From positions 62,001 through 126,000 of the forward strand of contig CACWNY010000001.1 of the NCBI GenBank assembly GCA_902762375.1: a stretch of 64,000 nucleotides of DNA, given 5' to 3'. Below the pieces are notes generated by a model. The model was not told where the DNA came from. It saw nothing but the letters and a program-made list of their open reading frames with translations, and made no database searches. This DNA comes from an uncultured Ruminococcus sp. GTDB lineage: Bacteria > Bacillota > Clostridia > Oscillospirales > Acutalibacteraceae. The translations under genes and the position numbers were made by a program. Below, in pieces: positions 54,957 through 63,511 of the stretch (positions are counted from its first letter, which is position 1; every line of letters starts with the position of its first letter).

Positions 54957-55784
54957 TTGAAAAAACCTATTTTACTGTTTCTCATAGCGACGGTGATGTT
55001 GTTGGTTTCCTGCACATCACCACAGAAAGCTACTGCACATATGACTGACCCGTTTGAGCATATCCACATTTCTTTTGCCGGAAATCCTGATAAAGGATAT
55101 GTCAGTATAGATACATCAGATTGCAGTGAAAATGTCAGAAAGAATTTCCGTTTTCACTGCGATAAAGACGGCAGACTATCCAACGGACAGACGACTGTTA
55201 TCACCGCTTTACCAGTGACGGATAAGGATATTCCCGTATTACGATATCAGAAGGAGTATATTGTCACGGGAGTAGATTTTTATCCTGAAGAACTGGAAGA
55301 TTACGAAAAACAAGACCTCAACAAAACTTTATTCGGTTATGCAGGCGATTACATTGAAGAACACATCAAAGATTTTCCGATGACCTATAATTCACAGCTT
55401 GACAGAACGGGTTGGAGTAAGAGTGGAGCATTTGATTATACATATCTTTATCATGATATGGAGATAATATATCGTGTCAGCAAAAGTGACAGGTCAGACA
55501 ACATTTACTTTATTCTTTACGATGTAGAAACGGATATTCACTGTACAGAAGACATGGATAGTCATCATTCCGCACCGATGAAAAAGGGTGAAAGTGATAC
55601 AGGACAGAGCTATGTTGTTGTAGGAGCAAGGGGAATAAAAGCTACCAGTGACAAAATTTTCAGAAGTGATATTTCGGTTGTAGAATATCAGGTGTTTGCG
55701 GATAAAACTGAGGCTGAAAATTTTTGCACACATGGTGAAAATCATCACATATTCAAAGAGGATTTCGTGATGAATACACAGTAA
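54957..55784 (+). CDS. Lipoprotein of unknown function
   Basis: 275 aa from TTG 54957, 5 nt after GGAGGA (ATG 54942 has no site). Lipobox LLVSC puts the lipidated Cys near residue 19. The mature part (DPFEHIHISFAGNPDKGYVSID, then a 200-residue alpha/beta region with QKEYIVTGVDFYPEELEDYEK) does not match a family I can name with certainty. It could be a surface binding or signalling protein. Followed by a terminator. Confidence 0.75.
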   Translation: MKKPILLFLIATVMLLVSCTSPQKATAHMTDPFEHIHISFAGNPDKGYVSIDTSDCSENVRKNFRFHCDKDGRLSNGQTTVITALPVTDKDIPVLRYQKEYIVTGVDFYPEELEDYEKQDLNKTLFGYAGDYIEEHIKDFPMTYNSQLDRTGWSKSGAFDYTYLYHDMEIIYRVSKSDRSDNIYFILYDVETDIHCTEDMDSHHSAPMKKGESDTGQSYVVVGARGIKATSDKIFRSDISVVEYQVFADKTEAENFCTHGENHHIFKEDFVMNTQ

Positions 55785-55790
55785 TCAAAA

Positions 55791-55833
55791 AAATTCCTTT
55801 TCAGTTTGCCAAGCACTAAAAGGGAATTTTGTT
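55791..55833 (+). terminator. Rho-independent terminator
   Basis: AAATTCCTTTT (55791-55801) pairs with AAAAGGGAATTT (55818-55829), then TT. Confidence 0.8.
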
Positions 55834-55908
55834 ATATGGAAAGTCAAATAAAAAATTTTTACCTGAACGATTGGCATTATTTTCTGAAATGCGTAATGAT
55901 GAAAAAAG

Positions 55909-56027
55909 CAACTTGTAGCTATGACAATTAAAAGTTTTTGTCGAACTTTTTTCAAAAAGTTCGTGGGGTCAAGGGGTGAAACCCCTTGTAGGATTTTAAA
56001 GGGCGAAGCCCTTTAATGGATAAATCA
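55909..56027 (+). repeat. Dispersed hairpin repeat, copy 16
   Basis: Plus orientation, lead GCAACTTGTAGCTAT, then CGAACTTTTTT/AAAAAGTTCG, AAGGGGTGAAACCCCTT and AAAGGGCGAAGCCCTTT. The 55785-56237 gap holds this copy, the terminator before it and the CtsR operator after it. Confidence 0.88.
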
Positions 56028-56123
56028 AAAATTTTTTCAAATAAAGAGAAAATAGGTGTAAATCAAAGAGAAGGGGAGAAAATAAAAGCAAAGCCTAAAA
56101 AAAGGCATAAAATCTGACTTTTA

Positions 56124-56208
56124 TTGACTTTGACTTTAACTGACTTTAACCTTATAATATAGACAAAGGTCAGGAAAGGTTAAAGTTAGAAGGTCAGAAA
56201 AAGTCGAA
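56124..56208 (+). promoter_or_regulatory. ctsR promoter with CtsR operator heptads
   Basis: Promoter TTGACT (56130-56135), 17-bp spacer, TATAAT (56153-56158). CtsR-type direct heptads spaced by 3 nt: on the minus strand GGTTAAA-GTC-AGTTAAA (56135-56151, across the -35 and spacer); on the plus strand GGTCAGG-AAA-GGTTAAA (56168-56184) and GGTCAGA-AAA-AGTCGAA (56192-56208). This fits autoregulation by CtsR. Confidence 0.8.
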
Positions 56209-56237
56209 AGGACGGGTGAACCAAGAGGTGAAAGGAA

Positions 56238-56693
56238 ATGAGGATAAGTGATGTTGTAGCGGAATATATCAGGCGTATGCTTGACGAAAGTGACGGTACA
56301 GCAGAAATCCAGCGTAACGAACTGGCGAACAGTTTAGGGTGTGTACCAAGTCAGATAAACTATGTCATCAGTTCAAGGTTTACGCAGGAGCAGGGATATG
56401 TAGTAGAAAGTCGAAGAGGCGGAGGAGGGTACATCAGGATTACGAGAATATGCCTTACCACAGATAAAGGGAGTGTGATTATGCACATTGTCAATTCTGT
56501 AGGAGAAAGTCTGGACGAACTTTCGGCGAACATCATACTGGAAAATCTTTGTACCAACGGAGTAATTTCGCAGGAAGTGGCAAAAATCATAACAGCAGGA
56601 GTTTCGGAAAGAGTGCTTACACAAGTTCCGAAAGGCTTACGCAACGAAGTCAGGGCAACAATTTTCAAGAATATGTTGCTGACACTGACATAA
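56238..56693 (+). CDS. ctsR: Class III stress repressor CtsR
   Basis: 151 aa. Represses clp genes until heat or protein damage inactivates it. The N-terminal winged helix (RISDVVAEYIRRML, LGCVPSQINYVISSRFTQEQGYVVESRRGGGGYIRI) has the glycine-rich wing needed for temperature sensing; the C-terminal helical part dimerises and binds McsB. First gene of the operon, with heptad operators upstream. Confidence 0.97.
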   Translation: MRISDVVAEYIRRMLDESDGTAEIQRNELANSLGCVPSQINYVISSRFTQEQGYVVESRRGGGGYIRITRICLTTDKGSVIMHIVNSVGESLDELSANIILENLCTNGVISQEVAKIITAGVSERVLTQVPKGLRNEVRATIFKNMLLTLT

Positions 56694-56721
56694 TATGTCA
56701 TTCAGAAAGGGAGGAATTTTT

Positions 56722-57234
56722 ATGTTATGTGAATTATGCGGAAAACATCAGGCTACCACATATAGTAAAACGATAGTCAACGGAGAATATACCGAAATGT
56801 ATTTATGTTCGGAATGTGCCAAAGCGAAAGGAATAGGTATTAACAATATTTTTTCCCAGACAGCAACAGATTTCAGTAGTTTTCTGGGGAGTTTTTTTGG
56901 CGGAGGTTTGCCGTCAAGGACAAGTGCGACAAGATGTAAATCTTGTGGTTCAGCATTTACGGATATAGCCCGTTCAGGGAAAGTCGGATGTGCAGAATGT
57001 TACAGTAATTTTTATGAGGAGTTATTGCCGTCAATACAGAAGATACACGGCAATATTCAGCACAGAGGCAAAGTACCGACAGGAGCAAGTGCCGAAGTGA
57101 AAAGAAAGCGGGATATTGAAAAGACAAAGCGAGAATTGGAACAGGCAATCAAAGAAGAAAACTTTGAACTGGCGGTCAAACTGAGGGATAAGATAAAAGA
57201 GATGGAGGGAGGCGGAAATCATGACAGCAACTGA
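56722..57234 (+). CDS. mcsA: McsA, activator of the McsB arginine kinase
   Basis: 170 aa from ATG 56722 after GGGAGGA. Zinc-binding pairs CELCG and CSECA, then CKSCG and CAEC; the C-terminus is a UVR domain (ENFELAVKLRDKIKEM). McsA activates McsB and adapts targets to ClpC. Overlaps mcsB by 14 nt. Confidence 0.95.
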   Translation: MLCELCGKHQATTYSKTIVNGEYTEMYLCSECAKAKGIGINNIFSQTATDFSSFLGSFFGGGLPSRTSATRCKSCGSAFTDIARSGKVGCAECYSNFYEELLPSIQKIHGNIQHRGKVPTGASAEVKRKRDIEKTKRELEQAIKEENFELAVKLRDKIKEMEGGGNHDSN

Positions 57235-58246
57235 AAAATGGTATGAAAAAAGCGGTGAACAGGGAGATGTTGTCATCAGTTCACGGATAAGGCTGGCGAG
57301 AAATCTGAAAAATTATCCGTTTCCGCATTTACTCAGTGTTCAGCAAAAGACGGAAATTGCTATGAAAGTCAAAGAAGCATTGGAACAGAGTAATTCTTAC
57401 ATTGCCAAAGAATTTCAGTTTATTTCCATGTCGGAACTTTCGGCTGCACAGACGGGTTCACTGATGGAAAGACACATCATCAGTCCTGAATTTGCCAATG
57501 ACCGAAAAGGAAAATACTTGTTACTGACAAAAGACGAAACTGTAAGTATCATGATAAACGAGGAAGACCATTTAAGAATACAGGTACTGACAGAGGGATT
57601 ATCGCTGGATAAAGCCTATGAAACAGCGGATAAGATAGATACTTTGCTGGATAATGCGTTAGGATTTGCCTTTCATGACAAGTTAGGTTATCTTACACAA
57701 TGCCCGACGAATATCGGTACAGGTTTACGAGCGTCAGTGATGTTACATTTACCGTCATTACAGTCGTCAAAGGTAGTGGAAAGATTAAAGGATAATCTTT
57801 CCAAGATAGGACTGACCTTGCGTGGGACATTCGGCGAAGGTACACAGGCGTTGGGAGGAATGTATCAGTTATCCAATCAGGTGACGCTGGGAATTTCGGA
57901 AGAAACCGCCATTGAAAATCTGAAAAGTGTAGCCATGCAGGTTATTGATAATGAACGGACAGTAAGAAGTCAGTTTTGCAAGAGAACAGAAACACAGGAT
58001 TATATTATGCGATGTTTAGGGACATTGAAATATGCCGTGTTGATGAGTAATCAGGAGAGTATGAAATTACTGTCAGCGGTGAGAATGGGTATTAATGAAA
58101 AGCTGATAGAAGAAGATATTGCCAAAGTGACAAAACTGATGATAATCTTACAGCCATACACCCTTATCAAGAACGCAGAAAAGGAGTTATCCCCCACACA
58201 GAGAGATTTACTCAGGGCAAAAATTCTGAAAGAAACCCTGACTTAA
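57221..58246 (+). CDS. mcsB: Protein arginine kinase McsB
   Basis: 341 aa. Phosphorylates arginines and marks proteins for ClpCP. ATP:guanido phosphotransferase motifs: SSRIRLARNL, LGYLTQCPTNIGTGLRASVMLHLP and GEGTQALGGMYQLSNQ. GGAGGG precedes the ATG inside mcsA. The stop is directly followed by an inverted repeat pair that separates mcsB from clpC. Confidence 0.95.
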   Translation: MTATEKWYEKSGEQGDVVISSRIRLARNLKNYPFPHLLSVQQKTEIAMKVKEALEQSNSYIAKEFQFISMSELSAAQTGSLMERHIISPEFANDRKGKYLLLTKDETVSIMINEEDHLRIQVLTEGLSLDKAYETADKIDTLLDNALGFAFHDKLGYLTQCPTNIGTGLRASVMLHLPSLQSSKVVERLKDNLSKIGLTLRGTFGEGTQALGGMYQLSNQVTLGISEETAIENLKSVAMQVIDNERTVRSQFCKRTETQDYIMRCLGTLKYAVLMSNQESMKLLSAVRMGINEKLIEEDIAKVTKLMIILQPYTLIKNAEKELSPTQRDLLRAKILKETLT

Positions 58247-58482
58247 TCGGGGACTTTGTCCCCGAACCTCTATCAGGGGCTTTGCCCCTGAACCCCACAA
58301 ACTTTTTGAAAAAAGTTTGACAAAAACTTTTCTGGCTCACTTCGTTCGGAATGATTATCATACTATTAGCTATGACAATTAAAAGTTTTTTGTCCACTTT
58401 TTGGGGGAAGAGTGGGCGGGATTGTTAAGAGCGGCAGCCCTTAACACAGGATTTTAAAGGGCGGTAGCCCTTTAACAGGAAG
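58247..58482. repeat. Dispersed hairpin repeat, inverted pair, inside the ctsR operon (copy 17)
   Basis: Minus unit with CAGGGGCTTTGCCCCTG and AAACTTTTTGAAAAAAGTTT stems (TCGGGGACTTTGTCCCCGA precedes them); spacer GGCTCACTTCGTTCGG; plus unit with CCACTTTTT, TTAAGAGCGGCAGCCCTTAA (one mismatch) and AAAGGGCGGTAGCCCTTT. It lies between mcsB and clpC and may lower read-through. Confidence 0.88.
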
Positions 58483-58511
58483 TATTATGAAAATTCAAAG
58501 GAGGAAGATTT

Positions 58512-60974
58512 ATGTACAGATTTAACGGATTTACAGAAAATGCCAACAAGGCAATGAATTATGCGATTGAAAACGCACAGTCATTGGGGCATACCTACAT
58601 CGGTACAGAACATATTTTGCTGGGACTGTTACAGGAAGAAACAGGCGTAGCGTATGTAGTACTGGCAAATGCAGGCATTACCTTCGAAACGATAGAGAAA
58701 AATATCCGCACGAAAATTGGTGTGGGAAGTCAAAGTAAACTGACACCTGACGATTTTACACCCAGAGGAAAAAGAGTTTTACAGAAAGCGGTCATGATAT
58801 CGGTAAGTATGGGAAATAATTATGTGGGTACAGAACACATTCTCATAGCTTTACTGGAGGACAGCGAAAGTTATGCGGTCAGAATGATAACAGATACAGG
58901 TGTCAGAGCGGAAGAAATTGTTGATGGAATAAAGAGCCAGTTACAGAATGGTGCAGAACATCAGAACGGACTGCCGTTTTCAGGGGGAAAATCATCTTCA
59001 GGCAACGCCAAAACAGAAACACTGGACAAATTCGGTGTTGACCTTACCGCAAAAGCAAAAAAAGGAGAGATTGACCCTGTAATTGGTCGAAAGGACGAAA
59101 TTGAAAGAGTTATTCAGATACTGTCCAGACGGACGAAGAATAATCCGTGTCTGATTGGTGAACCGGGTGTCGGAAAAACAGCCGTTGCAGAAGGGCTTGC
59201 GGTAAAAATTGCCAATAATGAAGTTCCCGATTTATTACAAGGCAAAAGAGTAGTTTCGCTGGATTTGACAGGCATGGTAGCAGGCACAAAATATCGTGGT
59301 GATTTTGAGGACAGAATTAAAAATGCGATTGATGAAGTAAAGAATGCAGGAAATGTCATTTTGTTTATTGACGAATTGCATACGATAGTCGGCACAGGCA
59401 GTGCAGAGGGTTCATCAGACGCAGCTAATATTCTCAAACCGTCATTGGCAAGGGGAGATTTTCAGGTTATTGGTGCAACAACCCTCAACGAATACAGAAA
59501 ATATATCGAAAAAGATGCTGCACTGGAAAGGCGTTTTCAACCTGTCAATGTAGGCGAACCGTCTGAAGAAGAAACTATAGAAATTCTCAAAGGGTTGCGT
59601 GACAGATATGAAGCTCATCACAAAGTAAAGATTACAGATGAAGCTATTCTTGCAGCGGTCAAATTATCAGCACGCTACATCAACGACAGATTTTTACCTG
59701 ATAAGGCAATAGATTTGGTTGATGAATCTGCGTCAAGAGTTCGTCTGCAAAATCATACCGAACCGCCCGAAATCAAAACACTGGAAAAAGAACTGGCAAG
59801 GCTGGAAAAGGAAAAAAGTTCAGCAATCAATTCACAGAACTTTGAACAGGCGGCGAAATTGCGTGATGAAGAGAAGTCGGTAAAAGAACGCTATGAAAAA
59901 CTGAAAGAAGAATGGAAGTCAGAAAGAGGAGCAAGTGTCAACAAAGTCACGGAGCAGGATATTGCACAGGTAGTATCTCTTTGGACAGGAGTTCCCGTAG
60001 CACAACTTACCGAAGAAGAAAGTCAGCGTTTGTTAAAACTTGAAGATATTTTGCATAAACGGTTAATCGGTCAGGAAGAAGCCGTATCATCGGTAGCCAA
60101 AGCTATCAGACGAGGCAGAGTTGGTCTGAAAGACCCTAAGCGTCCGACAGGTTCGTTTATTTTCTTAGGGCCTACAGGTGTCGGAAAAACAGAACTTTGC
60201 AAAGCATTGGCAGAAGCAATGTTTGGTAACGAAAATCACATTATCCGTTTAGATATGTCGGAGTATATGGAGAAGCACACCGTATCTAAACTTGTCGGTT
60301 CACCTCCTGGTTATGTTGGTTATGATGAGGGCGGACAGTTGACAGAAAAAGTCAGAAGAAATCCGTATTCAGTTATTCTCTTTGACGAAATCGAAAAAGC
60401 ACACCCTGATGTATTCAATATCTTATTGCAAATTCTTGATGATGGCAGACTGACAGACTCTCAAGGCAGACATGTAGATTTCAGAAATACCGTTATCATC
60501 ATGACCTCCAATGTCGGAGCAAGATACATCACTAATCAGAGTGCCAAAGAGTTCGGATTTGCGTTCAGTGACGAAAACAAGAAGAAAGAAAATGAGTTCG
60601 AAAAAATCAAGGAAACGGTTATGGGAGAACTCAAAAATACTTTCCGTCCAGAATTTCTCAACCGAATTGATGACATTATTGTCTTTCAGAAACTGACCGA
60701 CAGCGAAATTGAACAGATTGCGAAACTGATGTTAAATTCACTGGCAAAACGGCTTGCGGATATTGAAATCAGTGTTACTTTTACAGAAAACGCTGTCAAA
60801 GAAATTGCCAAAAAAGGCTTTGACCCTGTTTACGGGGCAAGACCACTGAGAAGAGCTATCAACACCTACATTGAAGACCGTATCAGTGAAGAAATTCTGC
60901 AAAAGAATATTCAGGCAGGTGACAGTGTGGAATGTGATTTTACAAACGATAAATTCACATTCAGCAAAAAATAA
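58512..60974 (+). CDS. clpC: ATP-dependent Clp protease ATPase ClpC
   Basis: 820 aa, ATG after AAAGGAGG. AAA+ unfoldase that feeds ClpP. Double Clp_N repeats (1-145), first Walker [17 protein letters not shown] (about 215), UVR motif [17 protein letters not shown] (about 440), second Walker [16 protein letters not shown] (about 556) and a C-terminal D2-small domain. No CtsR heptads are seen directly before it, so it relies on read-through from ctsR or on a weak promoter near the repeat. Confidence 0.97.
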   Translation: MYRFNGFTENANKAMNYAIENAQSLGHTYIGTEHILLGLLQEETGVAYVVLANAGITFETIEKNIRTKIGVGSQSKLTPDDFTPRGKRVLQKAVMISVSMGNNYVGTEHILIALLEDSESYAVRMITDTGVRAEEIVDGIKSQLQNGAEHQNGLPFSGGKSSSGNAKTETLDKFGVDLTAKAKKGEIDPVIGRKDEIERVIQILSRRTKNNPCLIGEPGVGKTAVAEGLAVKIANNEVPDLLQGKRVVSLDLTGMVAGTKYRGDFEDRIKNAIDEVKNAGNVILFIDELHTIVGTGSAEGSSDAANILKPSLARGDFQVIGATTLNEYRKYIEKDAALERRFQPVNVGEPSEEETIEILKGLRDRYEAHHKVKITDEAILAAVKLSARYINDRFLPDKAIDLVDESASRVRLQNHTEPPEIKTLEKELARLEKEKSSAINSQNFEQAAKLRDEEKSVKERYEKLKEEWKSERGASVNKVTEQDIAQVVSLWTGVPVAQLTEEESQRLLKLEDILHKRLIGQEEAVSSVAKAIRRGRVGLKDPKRPTGSFIFLGPTGVGKTELCKALAEAMFGNENHIIRLDMSEYMEKHTVSKLVGSPPGYVGYDEGGQLTEKVRRNPYSVILFDEIEKAHPDVFNILLQILDDGRLTDSQGRHVDFRNTVIIMTSNVGARYITNQSAKEFGFAFSDENKKKENEFEKIKETVMGELKNTFRPEFLNRIDDIIVFQKLTDSEIEQIAKLMLNSLAKRLADIEISVTFTENAVKEIAKKGFDPVYGARPLRRAINTYIEDRISEEILQKNIQAGDSVECDFTNDKFTFSKK

Positions 60975-61050
60975 TTTTCATCTATACTCACATCAGAAAT
61001 GTGATGTATAAACGGTAGGGTAAGTCCCCGAAACTTTCTTTATCTATAAA

Positions 61051-61092
61051 GACCGAATTGTCTGCAAAAAGACAGTTCGGTCGGTATTTTTT
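61051..61092 (+). terminator. clpC terminator
   Basis: GACCGAATTGTCT (61051-61063) pairs with AGACAGTTCGGTC (61070-61082; one G-T), then a T-rich run. Confidence 0.9.
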
Positions 61093-61103
61093 GCCTAAAA
61101 AGG

Positions 61104-61132
61104 TTGCATTTCTAAGGAAAAAGTTGTATACT
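61104..61132 (+). promoter_or_regulatory. pduL promoter
   Basis: TTGCAT (61104-61109), 17-bp spacer, TATACT (61127-61132). Confidence 0.65.
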
Positions 61133-61197
61133 TAGAATACAGTTGGTCTGTCATAAAGGACAGACGGCATTATATTAACATTAAGGTGGTTATTACA

Positions 61198-61773
61198 ATG
61201 GACAAAATCGTAATGGTAGAAACATCAGCAAGACATATCCATGTTACACAGGAAGTACTGGAAACTCTCTTCGGAGAAGGAGCAACACTGACCAACAAAA
61301 AGGATTTATCTCAGCCGGGACAGTTTGCTTGTGTGGAAAAAGTAAAGGTAGTAGGACCCAAAGGTGAGTTCAATATGTCTATTCTGGGACCTGTAAGAAA
61401 AGATACACAGGTAGAACTCTCTATGTCAGATGCAAGGAAAATCGGTATTCCTGCACCTATCAAAGAATCAGGCGATGTAGCAGGTACTCCGGGTTGTAAA
61501 TTAATAGGTCCAAGAGGTCAGGTAGACATTAGTCAGGGTGTCATGGTCGCTAAAAGACATGTTCATCTTGACCCCGAAACCGCTGAAAAATTCGGTATTG
61601 TGGACAAGCAGATTGTTTCCGTAAAGGTTGGTGCTAACGGTCGAAATGTTATTTTCGGTGATGTTGTGGCAAGAGTAAGTTCTAGTTATGCACCTGCCGT
61701 TCATCTGGACACTGACGAAGCAAATGCCGCAGGTCTTATAGGTACGGTTGACGGCGAAATTATTACAGAATAA
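61198..61773 (+). CDS. pduL: PduL-type phosphate acyltransferase
   Basis: 191 aa from ATG 61198, after AAGGTGG. Converts acyl-CoA and phosphate to acyl phosphate and CoA. Zinc-binding His motifs in ETSARHIHVT and VMVAKRHVHLDP and a late RVSSSYAPAVHLDTDEANAAG fit PduL. No microcompartment shell gene or N-terminal encapsulation helix is seen, so it probably serves as a housekeeping phosphotransacetylase with an acetate kinase elsewhere. Own promoter and terminator. Confidence 0.92.
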   Translation: MDKIVMVETSARHIHVTQEVLETLFGEGATLTNKKDLSQPGQFACVEKVKVVGPKGEFNMSILGPVRKDTQVELSMSDARKIGIPAPIKESGDVAGTPGCKLIGPRGQVDISQGVMVAKRHVHLDPETAEKFGIVDKQIVSVKVGANGRNVIFGDVVARVSSSYAPAVHLDTDEANAAGLIGTVDGEIITE

Positions 61774-61790
61774 TTATCCTTACAATAAAA

Positions 61791-61826
61791 AAACTGTCAT
61801 TGATGTTTTATCAATGACAGTTTTTT
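61791..61826 (+). terminator. pduL terminator
   Basis: AAACTGTCATTGAT (61791-61804) pairs with ATCAATGACAGTTT (61810-61823), then TTT. Confidence 0.95.
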
Positions 61827-61860
61827 ATTGTTTACTGTGTCCAGAATGAATATCCGAAGT

Positions 61861-61925
61861 TCAGCTATGACACTTAAAAGTTCTTTGTCCACTTTTTTGA
61901 AAAAAGTGGACAGGATTTTAAAGGT
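61861..61925 (+). repeat. Dispersed hairpin repeat, partial copy 18
   Basis: GCTATGACACTTAAAAG lead and GTCCACTTTTTT/AAAAAAGTGGAC hairpin, then GGATTTTAAAGG; the GC-rich hairpins are lost. 61926-62093 shows no supported gene. Confidence 0.75.
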
Positions 61926-62093
61926 ACACAAGATTTCAAAGAGCTACCTTTCTTTAAACTTACTTTACTGTCAAATCAGACAAATTTTTGCTATCGTGCA
62001 GTATAAAATAATAAGGACTTTAGCCATGATTTTCTTTTTTATGTTATTTTCACTTTTGTTGATTTTAGTTTGAAATGTTCCAATCAGATAGAC

Positions 62094-62134
62094 AGACTTT
62101 CCTTTCAAATCTTTATGGTCTGAAAGGAAAGTCT
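62094..62134 (-). terminator. Terminator of the minus-strand operon
   Basis: AGACTTTCCTTTCA (62094-62107) and TGAAAGGAAAGTCT (62121-62134) form a perfect 14-bp stem 29 bp beyond the VanZ-like gene. Confidence 0.9.
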
Positions 62135-62162
62135 ATTATTCAGGAAATAGAGAGATAAAAAT

Positions 62163-62711
62163 TCAAGCGGAATGTTTTTGTTTTCTGACAATCGCACGAA
62201 TAAGAAAATACAGAACAGCACCAATGAAAGCTCCCGTAGTATTGGTGATGAGGTCATCAATATCAGTAGTTCTGTCAAAGAAAGGCAGTTGAAGGAGTTC
62301 AATACAGAGTGAGAGGAGAAATCCTGAAAGTGTTACCTTACCGATGTTGTCCAGTTTGTTGAAACAAAACGGCAATGCCATTCCAACGGGAATGAACATA
62401 GTGATATTGCCAAATAGATTTTTTAGCCAACCGTCATATTCATCAAAGAGATGTATAATGGGGATAAGATTAAGTTTAGGAGGAAAAATCTGTTCGGAAT
62501 CGAAGATTAGGGGTTGGATATGACCATCAATTAAATTCCATGGAAAGAAAGTGATACGCACAATCACGACCAGACAGACATATAAAGTCAGCAATTTAAG
62601 TTCTTTGAGGATATCTACAGAATTTTTTTCCATGCCGATAATTACCCGTACAATTATCCAGATTATGCTCACAGCGATAAAGACGAAAAGATAAGAAACA
62701 GAAAAAGACAT
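62163..62711 (-). CDS. VanZ-like membrane protein
   Basis: 182 aa with four to five transmembrane helices. VanZ-family pattern: LNLIPIIHLF, GNITMFIPVGMALP, SLCIELLQL and TDIDDLITNTTGAFIGA. VanZ relatives are linked to low-level teicoplanin resistance in some enterococci, but most members have no known function, and no van genes are nearby. Its ATG overlaps the stop of the VWA gene by one base (TAATG), so the two are translationally coupled. Confidence 0.88.
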   Translation of the reverse strand: MSFSVSYLFVFIAVSIIWIIVRVIIGMEKNSVDILKELKLLTLYVCLVVIVRITFFPWNLIDGHIQPLIFDSEQIFPPKLNLIPIIHLFDEYDGWLKNLFGNITMFIPVGMALPFCFNKLDNIGKVTLSGFLLSLCIELLQLPFFDRTTDIDDLITNTTGAFIGAVLYFLIRAIVRKQKHSA

Positions 62712-63487
62712 TATTTACCTTCTTTTTTACGATTGTTGAAATCGTCATCAATTTTTTTAGACCAACGCTTACCAACTGAACGGTTAGCACGCATATTGGA
62801 AACAGTATCAGAAACAGCTTCGTACAAAACCTGAGTACCTTGTGCGTCAGCGTGATAATTGACAGCACGGTCAGAAGCAATGCCAAAGTGACTTGCCGTT
62901 TCCACAGCGTCAATATTTGCTCCGATAAAGATAAATTCCCAACCGATTTCTTTGTGTTGTTCAATCATTTTCTTGACGGTCTGGCTGGAAAATTTCTTAC
63001 TGGAATTTTCATGACCGTCAGTGGTGATAACGAAGAGAGTATGTTCAGGAATTTGTTCTTTTAGAATTTCATTGTGCTGACTGTCAATACGGTCGATAGC
63101 AAAGCCGATAGCATCAATTAAGGCGGTCATGCCACGAACGGTATAATCCTTGTCGGTAAGAGGCTGGATATTTTCCAGATTTTCGTGACTGTGGAGAAAT
63201 TTCATTTCATGGTCGAAAAGCAGTGTTGTTACATAAGCAGTGCCGTCCTGTGCTTTTTGTTTGTCAATCATGGAGTTGAAGCCACCGATAGTGTCGCTTT
63301 CCAGACCGCCCATAGACCCACTTCTGTCGAGGATAAATACCAGTTCTGTAATACCGTTTTTAGTGGTTGGAATAATTTTTGACGGGTCAACAGATGTGGT
63401 GGTAGTTGTAGTTGTAGTAGTTGTAGTAGTGGTGGTAGTGGTGGTTGTTTGCGTTCTTTTTTTTACGATTTCATCAAAGAATGACAT
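62711..63487 (-). CDS. VWA-domain protein with poly-threonine tract
   Basis: 258 aa. Residues 14-31 are an unbroken run of 18 threonines, after a charged N-terminus (MSFFDEIVKKRTQ). The von Willebrand A domain (about 47-230) has the metal-ion site DRSGSMGG, a later Thr in RGMTALIDAI and Asp in TTDGHENSS. No signal peptide. Cytoplasmic VWA proteins of this kind act as metal-dependent protein scaffolds in tellurite-resistance-like and similar systems; a role here is not known. A ribosome site GGAGGTATA precedes the ATG; 24 nt after the upstream gene. Confidence 0.85.
   Translation of the reverse strand: MSFFDEIVKKRTQTTTTTTTTTTTTTTTTTTSVDPSKIIPTTKNGITELVFILDRSGSMGGLESDTIGGFNSMIDKQKAQDGTAYVTTLLFDHEMKFLHSHENLENIQPLTDKDYTVRGMTALIDAIGFAIDRIDSQHNEILKEQIPEHTLFVITTDGHENSSKKFSSQTVKKMIEQHKEIGWEFIFIGANIDAVETASHFGIASDRAVNYHADAQGTQVLYEAVSDTVSNMRANRSVGKRWSKKIDDDFNNRKKEGK
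63395..63448 (-). repeat. Threonine-codon microsatellite
   Basis: Eighteen consecutive ACN codons (mostly ACT, ACC, ACA) on the minus strand. The imperfect trinucleotide run is a candidate for length change without frame loss. Confidence 0.85.
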
Positions 63488-63511
63488 TTTTATACCTCCG
63501 CTTTTTTATAT

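Noticed and set aside
60975..61197. Riboswitch or small RNA between clpC and pduL
   Set aside because: Only a terminator and a promoter can be supported; no known RNA landmark was found.
801..61925. CRISPR array
   Set aside because: The repeats are dispersed singly or in inverted pairs, not as short direct repeats with equal spacers, and no cas gene is present.
61828..62073. Possible small gene after pduL
   Set aside because: It starts in a terminator and runs through a partial repeat, with no ribosome site and no protein-like composition beyond a chance hydrophobic end.
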